Below, in pieces: positions 8,294-17,700 of a stretch of DNA of 64,000 nt. Within the stretch, counting starts at the first letter, position 1. Every line of letters begins with the position of its first letter. The translations under genes were made by a program, and so were the position numbers. The stretch is taken from assembly GCF_001447995.1 (NCBI RefSeq), contig NZ_LDPE01000001.1, forward strand, positions 1,736,001 to 1,800,000, given 5' to 3'. The notes below the pieces were generated by a model that was given only the letters and a program-made list of their open reading frames with translations, made no database searches and was not told where the DNA came from. Source of the stretch: Maribacter dokdonensis DSW-8 (GTDB lineage: Bacteria > Bacteroidota > Bacteroidia > Flavobacteriales > Flavobacteriaceae).

Positions 8294-9790
8294 TTATTCT
8301 TCAATCCAATGTTGTGCGCATTTTACAGCTTTGTTCCAGTAATAGAGCATATTCTCTATTTTTTCTTTTGGAGCTTCTGGAAAAAACTCTTTATCAATGC
8401 TCCATTGCGATTGTATATCGTCTATACTGTCCCAATACCCAACGGCCAAACCTGCAAGGTACGCTGCACCCATTGCCGTCGTCTCTAAAGTTTTTGGTCT
8501 AATAATTTTAAAGCCGAACAAATCTGATTGTATCTGCATTAATAGGTTACTGGCACTTGCCCCACCATCTACACGAAGTTCAACACTTTCCTCACCTGAA
8601 TCTGCCTCCATGGCCTTTACGATATCATAAACTTGAAATGCAATACCTTCAATGGTTGCACGTGCAATATGTGCATCTGTTGTACCCCTTGTAATTCCCA
8701 TCATGGCTCCTCTGGCATATTGGTCCCAGTGCGGAGCGCCCAATCCAGTTAAGGCCGGCACAAAATACACTCCACCATTATCTTCAACCGTTTCTGCCAA
8801 ATGATTGATTCCAGGTGCAGTTTTAACCATTTTAGCACCGTCTCTTAACCATTGTATTGCAGCCCCACCAACAAAAACACTCCCTTCTAGGGCATATGTA
8901 ATTTCTCCGTTAATCTTCCAACCTATGGTAGTAAGTAAATTATTTTTAGAGTACACCGCTTTATCGCCAGTATTCATCAACAAAAAGCAGCCTGTACCAT
9001 AGGTATTTTTGACCATACCCGGTTTAGTACACATTTGACCGAACAAAGCTGCCTGCTGATCGCCCGCAATACCTGCTATAGGAATTTTTGTTGAAAACAA
9101 TGTTGTAGCCGTTGTTCCATAAACCTCACTACTTTGTTTCACTTCGGGCAGTACTGATTTGGGAATGTTCAAAAGGGTAAGAAGTTCTTGATCCCACTCT
9201 AACGTGTGAATATTGAACAACATGGTTCTACTTGCGTTAGACACATCTGTAATGAACATTTTACCTCTGGTCAACTTCCAAATCAACCAAGTATCTACAG
9301 TACCAAAACAGAGTTTTCCTGCTTCAGCTTTTTCCCTAGCACCCTCTACATTGTCAAGAATCCATTTAATTTTTGTTGCCGAAAAATAAGCATCAATGAC
9401 CAGACCTGTTTTCTTTTTAATTAAATCTACATGACCATTATCCTTAAGTTCATCGCAATACTTGGCAGTTCTTCTATCTTGCCAAACAATGGCATTATAA
9501 ATTGGTTCACTGGTTTCACGATCCCAAACTACAACTGTTTCTCGTTGATTGGTAATTCCTATTGCTGCTATGTTATCACCGGTGATACCTTGTTTTGCAA
9601 TTACCTCCGCCGCTACAGATATTTGTGAGGACCAAATTTCATTAGGATCATGTTCAACCCATCCTGGTTTTGGAAATATCTGCTCAAATGGTTTTTGAGA
9701 AACCTTTACAATTTCACCGGCATGATTAAACAAAATGGCACGTGAAGAAGTTGTACCCTGATCTAATGCTAAAATTAATTTGGTATTCAT
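8294..9790 (-). CDS. glpK: Glycerol kinase
   Basis: A 498-residue FGGY-family kinase of standard GlpK length, converting glycerol and ATP to sn-glycerol 3-phosphate in the cytoplasm. It has the N-terminal phosphate loop DQGTTSSRA (10-18), the glycerol-site stretch AIVWQDRRT, the C-terminal ATPase motifs [11 protein letters not shown] and GLGAPHWD, and [10 protein letters not shown]. It is the middle gene of the operon: 57 bp after glpD, with a 9-bp inverted repeat in that gap, and 28 bp before glpF. Confidence 0.97.
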   Translation of the reverse strand: MNTKLILALDQGTTSSRAILFNHAGEIVKVSQKPFEQIFPKPGWVEHDPNEIWSSQISVAAEVIAKQGITGDNIAAIGITNQRETVVVWDRETSEPIYNAIVWQDRRTAKYCDELKDNGHVDLIKKKTGLVIDAYFSATKIKWILDNVEGAREKAEAGKLCFGTVDTWLIWKLTRGKMFITDVSNASRTMLFNIHTLEWDQELLTLLNIPKSVLPEVKQSSEVYGTTATTLFSTKIPIAGIAGDQQAALFGQMCTKPGMVKNTYGTGCFLLMNTGDKAVYSKNNLLTTIGWKINGEITYALEGSVFVGGAAIQWLRDGAKMVKTAPGINHLAETVEDNGGVYFVPALTGLGAPHWDQYARGAMMGITRGTTDAHIARATIEGIAFQVYDIVKAMEADSGEESVELRVDGGASASNLLMQIQSDLFGFKIIRPKTLETTAMGAAYLAGLAVGYWDSIDDIQSQWSIDKEFFPEAPKEKIENMLYYWNKAVKCAQHWIEE

Positions 9791-9811
9791 TGAGTTGTTA
9801 ATTTTAAGTTA

Positions 9812-9840
9812 ATTCAATTGTAAGTTGACATCAATTGAAT
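9812..9840 (-). other. Inverted repeat in glpD-glpK gap
   Basis: A perfect 9-bp inverted repeat (arms 9812-9820 and 9832-9840, 11-nt loop) fills much of the 57-bp gap between glpD and glpK. No T-run follows on the minus strand. It could form an mRNA stem that affects decay or relative expression, or bind a regulator. Confidence 0.45.
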
Positions 9841-9847
9841 AGTTATT

Positions 9848-11392
9848 TTAAATAATATAGTTGGAAGTTACCTTCTTGTAATCTTCTACTTGTTTGGCTT
9901 GCCATTCGGAGTCTTTACCTAGTTCGCTTGCCATAATTTCTGCCACTCTTGGGGCCATCCTAACACTTTCCTTGGCATCCAATAACTGGCAACGGGTTCT
10001 ACGGGCAAGAAAATCTTCTACATTAAGAGCCATTTCATTTTGAACGGCCCACACAACCTGTCCTTCTATTACACCTAATGAATTGCTAAGAGTAGTGTTC
10101 CACCCCTTTTCCTTGGAAAGTTTTAACAAAGGTTCTTCATCACTACCATAAAAGTATAGGGGGTTATTTAAGTCTACATCTTTTTTATAACCATGAATTT
10201 TAAGGTTTTTGGTTTTAGTAGCAATATGTGTCCATTGCTGGTTCTTTTCCGCTTTATCAACCAAATCTTCGCCCATTTTTCTAAATGTGGTCCATTTTCC
10301 GCCAACAATGGTCAACAGACCGGAATCTGATGAAAAGATTTTATGGCTGCGCGAAATCTCTTTTGTTTTATTTCCGTCCTCGCTTGGTGCCGCTAATGGT
10401 CTTAACCCCGCAAAAACACTTAAGACATCGCTTCGTTTTGGGGCTTTTGTCAAATACCTGGTTGCAGTGTTTAAAATAAATCCTATTTCATCTTCTAAAG
10501 CTATAGGTTCCAAAGATTCTTTTTTCACGGGAGTATCGGTAGTACCAACAATGACCTTATTATGCCAAGGCACTAAGAACAACACCCTACCATCATCTGT
10601 TTTAGGAATAGTAATGGCATCGTCACCAGGTAAAAAAGACTTATCCAACATGAGATGAACACCCTGGCTTGGAGCAATTGTTTTTTTAGACCCGGGAGCA
10701 TCCATTTGCAACACATCATCAGCAAATACCCCAGTAGCGTTCACCACCTGTTTTCCCTTGATTTCAAAGGATTCTTTGCCTTCCTCATCAAAGACCTTAA
10801 CTCCGGTAATTTTACCGTTGGCATCTTTCAACAAACCTTCAACAGCACAATAATTAGCCACAACAGCGCCTAATTCCACAGCACTTTGCAAGGTATTGAC
10901 CGCCAAACGAGAGTCGTCAAACTGACCATCATAATATAGCACACCTGCCGATATTTTATCAGGATTTATTAAAGAGATTCGCTCTAAGGTCTTTGTTTTG
11001 GATAAACGTTTAGACCTGCCAAGACTTAATCTACCCGCTAACAAATCATAGAATGTTAAGCCAATAGTATATAGAATTTCATCATATAGGCCATGTGTTG
11101 GTATCACAAAAGATTGGGTTTTGGTTATGTGAGGGGCATTTTTTAACAAAAGACCTCTTTCTACAACCGCCTCCCGCACCAAGCCTATGTTTCCTTGAGC
11201 CAAATATCGCACTCCGCCATGCACCAATTTTGTTGCTTTACTGGATGTTGATTTAGTAAAATCCGATTTCTCCAACAAAGCGACCGAATACCCTCTAGCC
11301 GATGCCTCTAATGCTATTCCAATTCCCGTAGCACCGCCACCAATTATAATAAAGTCATAAGTATTAGGTGTAACCTTCAACTTACTAATCAT
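9848..11392 (-). CDS. glpD: Glycerol-3-phosphate dehydrogenase/oxidase (FAD)
   Basis: A 514-residue FAD-dependent enzyme that oxidises sn-glycerol 3-phosphate to dihydroxyacetone phosphate at the membrane. The Rossmann FAD motif GGGATGIG is at residues 18-25, followed by the DAO-family signatures STSSKATKLVHGGVRYL, VVNATGVFADDV and IVGGKWTTFRKMGEDL. I prefer ATG at 11392; a GTG five codons upstream (11407) is also in frame. It is the first gene of glpD-glpK-glpF, with a promoter candidate about 50 bp upstream and a divergent DeoR-family regulator beyond. Confidence 0.95.
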   Translation of the reverse strand: MISKLKVTPNTYDFIIIGGGATGIGIALEASARGYSVALLEKSDFTKSTSSKATKLVHGGVRYLAQGNIGLVREAVVERGLLLKNAPHITKTQSFVIPTHGLYDEILYTIGLTFYDLLAGRLSLGRSKRLSKTKTLERISLINPDKISAGVLYYDGQFDDSRLAVNTLQSAVELGAVVANYCAVEGLLKDANGKITGVKVFDEEGKESFEIKGKQVVNATGVFADDVLQMDAPGSKKTIAPSQGVHLMLDKSFLPGDDAITIPKTDDGRVLFLVPWHNKVIVGTTDTPVKKESLEPIALEDEIGFILNTATRYLTKAPKRSDVLSVFAGLRPLAAPSEDGNKTKEISRSHKIFSSDSGLLTIVGGKWTTFRKMGEDLVDKAEKNQQWTHIATKTKNLKIHGYKKDVDLNNPLYFYGSDEEPLLKLSKEKGWNTTLSNSLGVIEGQVVWAVQNEMALNVEDFLARRTRCQLLDAKESVRMAPRVAEIMASELGKDSEWQAKQVEDYKKVTSNYII

Positions 11393-11446
11393 TTCTTTTC
11401 TTTTCACAAAATTTCCTTTTATTACGTTTTATATCAAAATTGACGC

Positions 11447-11475
11447 TAAAAATACAATAAACAGAAACAATTCAA
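11447..11475 (-). promoter_or_regulatory. Candidate glpD promoter
   Basis: On the minus strand, TTG (11475-11473) is followed after 18 bp by TATTTTTA (11454-11447), one mismatch from the Bacteroidota pattern TTG-N17-20-TAnnTTTG. Transcription would start near 11440, giving a leader of roughly 30-50 nt. Confidence 0.45.
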
Positions 11476-11685
11476 AATAAAATATTATTTAAATGTTACT
11501 AGAAACATCATAAAACAACTCATTTAAACAATTATGAAGTATAAAAATTACGAACTATTTAATTATTTCTTGATTCAGATAATACAAGTATAGACTCTTA
11601 ATCCTCTACGCTATTTTTGAAATAAAGTTTCGTTTTGTTACTATTATGAATCTTGTTCATAGCCACCCTTTTACATAAAAGCTTA

Positions 11686-11693
11686 TATATTTG
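11686..11693 (+). promoter_or_regulatory. Candidate -7 element for glpR
   Basis: TATATTTG matches TAnnTTTG exactly and would place the transcript start near 11700, only about 16 bp before the TTG start at 11716. No TTG lies at the proper -33 distance, so this is a partial match. Confidence 0.35.
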
Positions 11694-11715
11694 TATAAAC
11701 CGAAACCCACTTACG

Positions 11716-12477
11716 TTGAATATTGTAGACCGCCATAAATTAATTTTAAGCAAACTAGAAGAGCAAGGTTTTGTAAAGGTGAATGACCTTAGCAAGGAAT
11801 TCAACGTATCTCTAGTGACCATTAGAAAAGATCTTAAATTATTAGAAGATCGAAAATTACTTTTTAGATCTCACGGCAAAGCCATACCTGCCAACCCATA
11901 TATTGTTGAAAATTCGGTTAATATTAAAGAGAAATTTCATCAGGAGGAAAAAAATAAAATTGCGATCGCCGCAGCTTCTAACCTTGAATCTAATGATTGT
12001 ATTATAATAGCCTCAGGCACATCAGTAATAGAATTTGCCAGGCATATAAAACCAATTGAAGGCCTTACCGTTTTAACCGCATCTTTAAACACGGCATTAA
12101 TATTGGGGGAACACAATGAAATAGATGTTATGCAACTTGGCGGCAACATAAGGTCCAGTTCATCTTCGGTAGTGGGCCCAATAGCAGAGAAAATGCTTAC
12201 GGAGTTCACCTTTACCAAATTATTTTTGGGAGTTGATGGTATTGACCTTGAATTTGGGCTTACCACTACAAGCTCTATGGAAGCGTCTTTGAACAAACAA
12301 ATGATAAAAGCTGCACAAAAAATTATTGTACTGGCAGATTCATCTAAATTCAATAAAAAAGGATTTGGTAGAATTTGTGGAATAGATGAAGTTGACCACA
12401 TTATTACGGATGCCGGTATTGACGAAAAGACAAAAGCAAGACTCATCAAATTAGGTGTAGAACTTACTATCGTTTAA
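11716..12477 (+). CDS. glpR: DeoR-family regulator of glycerol genes
   Basis: A 253-residue DeoR/GlpR-type repressor. The N-terminal helix-turn-helix is at about residues 5-55 (VNDLSKEFNVSLVTIRKDL). The C-terminal sugar-phosphate sensor domain has the family motifs IASGTSVIEFA, LGGNIR, LGVDGID and VLADSSKFNKKGF. TTG 11716 gives the usual length and starts directly at the HTH; the longer TTG at 11653 adds 21 atypical residues and would lie upstream of the -7 candidate. Its position divergent to glpD-glpK-glpF makes glycerol 3-phosphate the likely inducer. The glpR name rests on context. Confidence 0.9.
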   Translation: MNIVDRHKLILSKLEEQGFVKVNDLSKEFNVSLVTIRKDLKLLEDRKLLFRSHGKAIPANPYIVENSVNIKEKFHQEEKNKIAIAAASNLESNDCIIIASGTSVIEFARHIKPIEGLTVLTASLNTALILGEHNEIDVMQLGGNIRSSSSSVVGPIAEKMLTEFTFTKLFLGVDGIDLEFGLTTTSSMEASLNKQMIKAAQKIIVLADSSKFNKKGFGRICGIDEVDHIITDAGIDEKTKARLIKLGVELTIV

Positions 12478-12488
12478 AAACGAAGGTC

Positions 12489-12950
12489 ATGAAACTTATT
12501 CCATCAGAAAAAATTGAGCTAACTACGGCATTTACTACAGCTGAAATAGAGAAACTTCTTTTGGAAAACATTAGGGAGCATAAAAGCTATAAAGTCAGCT
12601 ATAATAAAGAAGATACCAAGAGTGGTTATTTTATTGGTCACGTTTACCCTAATGGATTTAGCTGTAAAAAATTTACGTACCAACGAAATTCATTTCTACC
12701 CCAAGGGACGAACGTAAAAATCAATCTAAAGGTAGATTCATTTATAACTATATTTCTTTACTTGTTCATTACAGTAATTTTCTGTGTGTTTCTTGTTACA
12801 CTTTATATGGTAACCACCAAAGGTAGTGAGCCATATATTGCTTTGATTCCATTGGCTATTTTAGTCATATTTACGGCATTGCCCCATATTGGGTTTCAAT
12901 TGGAAAAAGAACATACTATTGCTGAGCTAAAAAGAATATTAACCTCTTAA
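12489..12950 (+). CDS. Small membrane protein of unknown function
   Basis: A 153-residue protein with two adjacent transmembrane helices near residues 80-102 and 113-132. The N-terminal half is cytoplasmic-looking (EIEKLLLENIREHKSYKVSYN) and is followed by a beta-rich part (SGYFIGHVYPNGFSCKKF). It starts 11 bp after glpR and probably shares its transcript, but nothing in it points to glycerol metabolism. I recognise no family. Confidence 0.75.
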   Translation: MKLIPSEKIELTTAFTTAEIEKLLLENIREHKSYKVSYNKEDTKSGYFIGHVYPNGFSCKKFTYQRNSFLPQGTNVKINLKVDSFITIFLYLFITVIFCVFLVTLYMVTTKGSEPYIALIPLAILVIFTALPHIGFQLEKEHTIAELKRILTS

Positions 12951-12971
12951 CATCCATATTAAATCATAAAA

Positions 12972-13001
12972 AAAACGCCAAACATTTCTATTTGGCGTTT
13001 T
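12972..13001. terminator. Bidirectional terminator
   Basis: Arms 12972-12982 and 12991-13001 form an 11-bp stem (AAAACGCCAAA paired with TTTGGCGTTTT) with an 8-nt loop. A-rich and T-rich flanks suit both the plus-strand glpR unit and the convergent minus-strand gene at 13040. Confidence 0.75.
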
Positions 13002-13039
13002 AATTTTGGAGTATTGCTCAAGGAGCAAATTCAAAAACG

Positions 13040-14644
13040 TTATTTTAATTCATAAATAGCTATAGTGCTAGATACCTCATGAGTTGCTATCATTAAATAG
13101 TTACCTGTAGGGCTATCATCTTTATCAACTACGATTATACCTTCTGGCGAAATATCAGTACCATCATAAATCCAAGTAACAAAAACAGGATTGAATGGAT
13201 TTGTAATGTTGTAAGCCAAAATTCCGCTGGTTCTTTCCAATCCTACGAACAACAAAGTTTCATCACCTACTTTTAAGGTTACTACCGCTTCGGGCTCCGC
13301 CCCTTTATCATCTGATCGTTCATCTACCTCGCCCTCATCTTGATTGAATATTGAAGGCGCCAATGCCAATGTCCTTCTGGCAATTTCAGAACCAGAGTCA
13401 TACACTAACTGACCATTTGCATCCCAAATAGAGAAGGAACGGGCACCATAGGCATAAATTTGCTCGTACAACCCATCATTATCTTCATCTCCGTTTGCAG
13501 TAGTAGTTTTTAGACGACCCAAATTTTCATCTTCTTGCAACATATCAAAATCTGGATAAAAAGCAGGGTCTAATTCTAGGTCCTTTACACGCACCTCTTC
13601 AGAGTATCCATCATAATCCCTTGCATCTCCTTCATTCGCAGAAACCACATAACCATTTCCATTTGCCGTGAAATAATCTATAGCATCTGGCATATAAAAA
13701 CCTAGAACATTCCAGTTCTGTAAATTCCCAGGAATACCATCATCATTAGAGGCATCTATTTCATTCCCTGAAACAATGTGATTTTTTGTACCTAAACCTA
13801 CAAGACCGATAATGGTCTTTGAAGCTAAATCTACAATGGCCATACCATTGTTTTCTTGCAAACTAATGTAAGCTGTGGCAGAATCATCTGAAATGGCAAC
13901 ATACTCCGGCTCTATATCTTGTACAAATGTTGACATACCGTTATTACCAAAAACTCTGAATCCGTTTCCGGGATCTGTTTGTCCGGTAAAATAAACTTGA
14001 GTTACCGTTTCGGTAGCTACCTCAACAATTGTGATGGAGCCTTCTGGATCTACCGTATAATCATCATTTGGTTCGCCCTCATTAGCTGAAACAATATATT
14101 CACCATCAGGAGAAAAAGCAACCATATCTGGCAATGCACCCGCCGGGTAAGACACTAATAAAGATTGCGTATCTGTAGCGTAGGTTTCAATAGTTCCATC
14201 GGCTTGCTTATCCATATTCTCAACAGCAACAGCTAATACTCCATTATGAACCGCCACTGAATTTGGATTTCCAGCCAGTGCAATTGAAGTCCCTTTAACC
14301 GGATTTGAAGCATCTGTCAAATCTAACACCGAAACCTCATTTTCTTCAGGGTTAACAATGAACAATTTATTTGTAGCGGCATCAAAAGCGGAGATTTCTG
14401 CAAAAGCTTCATCATTTCCATTGGTGAAAGTTCCTATTTTAGAAAAGCTCAGTTGATCGATCGTGATTGGAAATTCGGCATCCATTCCGTCAGCTCCATC
14501 TTCCCCGTCGGCACCATCAGCACCATCTACGCCATCAACACCATCTACTCCGTCAACACCGTCCATACCATCATCGGCACATGAGGTAAATAAAATAGAA
14601 ATTCCAAGAATTGCTACACAAAAAGGTCGTAATACATTTTTCAT
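13040..14644 (-). CDS. Choice-of-anchor I lipoprotein with collagen-like repeats
   Basis: A 534-residue lipoprotein: lipobox LFTSC with Cys22, then ten G-x-D collagen-like triplets at residues 26-55, then a long beta-propeller-like domain. The propeller has motifs of the choice-of-anchor I family (VSANEGEPNDDYTVDPEG, VSANEGDARDYDGY, SPEGIIVVD, IATHEVSSTIAIYEL), often found near or fused to alkaline-phosphatase-like proteins. It probably sits on the cell surface, but its ligand or reaction is unknown. It lies 144 bp downstream of the large barrel protein on the same strand; a shared transcript is possible but not shown. Confidence 0.85.
   Translation of the reverse strand: MKNVLRPFCVAILGISILFTSCADDGMDGVDGVDGVDGVDGADGADGEDGADGMDAEFPITIDQLSFSKIGTFTNGNDEAFAEISAFDAATNKLFIVNPEENEVSVLDLTDASNPVKGTSIALAGNPNSVAVHNGVLAVAVENMDKQADGTIETYATDTQSLLVSYPAGALPDMVAFSPDGEYIVSANEGEPNDDYTVDPEGSITIVEVATETVTQVYFTGQTDPGNGFRVFGNNGMSTFVQDIEPEYVAISDDSATAYISLQENNGMAIVDLASKTIIGLVGLGTKNHIVSGNEIDASNDDGIPGNLQNWNVLGFYMPDAIDYFTANGNGYVVSANEGDARDYDGYSEEVRVKDLELDPAFYPDFDMLQEDENLGRLKTTTANGDEDNDGLYEQIYAYGARSFSIWDANGQLVYDSGSEIARRTLALAPSIFNQDEGEVDERSDDKGAEPEAVVTLKVGDETLLFVGLERTSGILAYNITNPFNPVFVTWIYDGTDISPEGIIVVDKDDSPTGNYLMIATHEVSSTIAIYELK
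14480..14569 (-). repeat. Collagen-like GXD triplet repeat
   Basis: Ten consecutive 9-bp units inside the lipoprotein gene encode Gly-x-Asp with x = Met, Val, Ala or Glu. Such a tract can change length by slipped-strand replication. It probably forms a spacer or trimeric stalk next to the lipid anchor. Confidence 0.85.
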
Positions 14645-14788
14645 TTTAATACAGTTTGGTTTTAAGTATCAAAACAAAAAGATCAATGTAAAGTTCGAGT
14701 TAACTGAGGCGGAAATAATTATTATGAACACATTAAATTCATGTAAACAAGCACTTTTACTTTGTAAAATTCATGGTAGCAACGGTGT

Positions 14789-17700
14789 TTAGAAATTAAA
14801 ACCTACACTGAATATGACACGGTTACCATCTTCCCCATGATAAAAACCTAAGTTACCGGTTAGTGCACTAAAGCCCGAAACCCACACAGAGCCACCGTAG
14901 TCATTATGCCATTTTGAAGAAGTATCGTTATCCGTCCACACTCGTCCATAATCAAAGCCTGCACTTACACCTAATTGAAGCGGAATAAAATTGGTCTTAA
15001 ATCTAGTTAAACCCACCCTTACATCCGTACTTTGATAAAAAGCCGTTTTACCATTAAACCGCTCATTTCTATAAGCCCTTAAACTCTGGTTACCTCCTAA
15101 AACAGCACCGTGATAAAACTCATAATTCTCACCTATTACCGTTTCGCCCGCAATTTTAGTTGCTATTACAGCAATACCACTGGGATGTAGCGGATATGTT
15201 AATTTCAATGTAGGTTTCATATAACCAAAACGATTATCAAAACCATTAATACTAGATCTGTAACCAGTAATAACATCTGCCTCCATAGCCCTATTTGGAA
15301 ACGCCGGATCGTTTTGGTTTTTATAATTATAACCTAACTCAGTGGTGACATATAATTGATCTTCATATACATCATTATCAGATGTAAAAGCCTGCCCTAC
15401 AAAACGATCATCATCATTTGACACATCAAAAGATTCTAATGCGGTCCTCACATAAAAACTGTTACCCCTATGTTTATGCACTAAATAAGGAGAAAACTTC
15501 CACTGGCGCATGCGCACCCTATTGAAATCTCTATCAAGGTCACCATCAAATGCAGAATTATTTCCTTCTCCAAAATAGTTCATTGTAAAATTGGGACTGG
15601 CATAGCGAAGATCGAAACCTAAATTCCAATTGTAAAGTACATGACCAAATTCAACATTATAATCGATCGCAAAACCATCTGTAGCAAAAAAATACTCGGC
15701 ACCTATGGTATGTTGCGCCTCAAAAGGATTATTGACCAACCCATATGTTGTAAAACGATTTTTTAATCCGAATCTGAATCCGGTATCGGCATCATAACCT
15801 ATACTTGGAAACACAATATTTTCATGATACTTTCTCTTTTGGTAATCATAATTATTAACGTCATAAGAATCTGTAAGCCACTTTCTAGATTTTGAATTTA
15901 CTATAGTGTTGTTCTTACTTTTATAATCATAGAGTTTTACCTTTTTGGTATTCTTAAAATCATAAGTATCATTTTTCTTCCCTCCCATTATCTTAATATC
16001 TATAGGCTTTTTACCATTACCTTCTACAGTAAACGTATCATTACCATCAAGACCATAGACCCAAATCTCATTGGTTTGCTTATTGTTATATGAATTTTGA
16101 AAAACCACCGAATCTTTTGCTATACCTATTTCGGTAATGCCGCCTGGCTTACGGGTAATCAAGAATTCATCATCATCTTCGGTACCAAGAACTACCTCAA
16201 AATTGCTTAAATAATCGTAATATGATTTGGCAATAGATTCTAGTCCGTCTCGGCGTAACCTTAAATTCTTTTTAATCGTTTCTATACTTTCATCTTGAGC
16301 TTCTACGGGCAAAGTTTCAAATGCCGATTCTATGTCCGCATCAGACAGGTTCTCTTGAATAAAATCTACCTGAGATTTCCAATCTTCCCAATTTGCTTTT
16401 TTTATAAAAGTTTTATCCAAAGGATATCCTGAAAAATTGAACCACTTCGCATTTTTGATATCAGCATCGTAGCTTTCCATTTTTCGCAGTAGTGGAAAAC
16501 TAAACTTTAACAAAGAAATTATTGGTCCGTCATACTTTGGGAAAGCTTGATCCCAATCGCGGGGTATTGCCTCATATCTTTTTTTGCCATCGGCCGTTTT
16601 AAATTCTGCCCAACGCCATTGATCTTGATGGCGATCCCAGTTACCTACCAGCATGTCAAATAATCGCGCACGTATAAAACTAGATTCATCAACAAAAGCG
16701 TTTTTTGACTCCCTTAGTTCCATACGTAAATCCGTAGTACTTAAAATATCATTGGGCTTCCCAAAGGTTTCAAAGGTTTTATTCTCATCGCCTACATGCT
16801 CCTCTAACATAAAAAGTGCATCGCCATAATCTTCATTATAAATACCCAAGCCTTTTTGTTTGGGTACATAATAGATTTTTGGATTTGCATGTAGCACGCC
16901 CAAAGACTCAGAAAGTTCATTCATGGAAAACTGTGCATAAGGGTGGGCAGTGGTATAAAAATCTAGTAAATAACGCTCAGCAATAGTGTTTTTAAGGTAG
17001 TCTTCAACATAATGGTTATCTATGGCGGTTGTCTGCAGAAAACGAACAGCACTTTTACGTAAAGCCCTTAGCGTGTACTCATGTTCATTATCATCGATCA
17101 ATCGTAATGACCTAGATTGTGTACCGCCTCCTTCTGAAATAGGTTTTACATTACCTGGTAGTTCTTCAATATCCAATACCGGAGCTGAAATTTCTTTGCT
17201 GTAAAGATTTCTAAAATGATCTCCCCACAGAAATTTATAGAACCCTGTTTTATCGGTTTCCTCTTTTGTATAAATCGATGCTTTTGTAGTTGCACCATAT
17301 GCTTTCTTCGGATAGGATATCTCATCTACGGAAAGTCGCTCCCTTTTAATGGTTTTTGTAAAGATTGATTGAGAAGTATTATGCGTTACTTTAAAAAATT
17401 CTACTTGAGAACTACCATCTTTAAAGACCGTCAATTTTGCATATCCTTGCTTTTCACTCTCAAAATGCTCTTCTTTTGGGGCTCTAGCCCTATCTGTTTT
17501 ACCTATTGCACCACTAATGATCTGTGGAATACCATCATCTTCCAAGTACTGTAGATTACGGTCTTTACCAGAAACGAAAATAACATCTTCGAATTGACTA
17601 GCAATGGTTTCCATTCTACCACGCAGTTGTCTGTTTTGACTATTTTGATATGACTCTGGAGTAAAACCACCCATTTTATCAATAACCGAAACCTTTGTAT

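Larger units (their letters stand above)
11408..11715. promoter_or_regulatory. Divergent glpD / glpR control region
   Basis: About 300 bp of very AT-rich DNA separates glpD (minus) from the DeoR-type regulator (plus). It holds a candidate promoter for each direction, listed separately. I could not identify a clear palindromic operator by eye, and no additional gene is credible here. Confidence 0.6.

Noticed and set aside
7985..8488. Long plus-strand open frame across glpF/glpK
   Set aside because: It is antisense to two well-conserved genes and shows no protein family features; the same holds for open frames opposite glpD (10209-10658), glpR (11940-12449), hpt-adk (33647-34024), nadK (56489-56854) and the membrane protein at 59688.
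11653..11715. Longer TTG start for the DeoR-type regulator
   Set aside because: It adds 21 residues absent from the family and would lie upstream of the -7 candidate at 11686-11693.
14480..14569. CRISPR-like short tandem repeat
   Set aside because: The 9-bp units have no spacers and encode in-frame Gly-x-Asp triplets.
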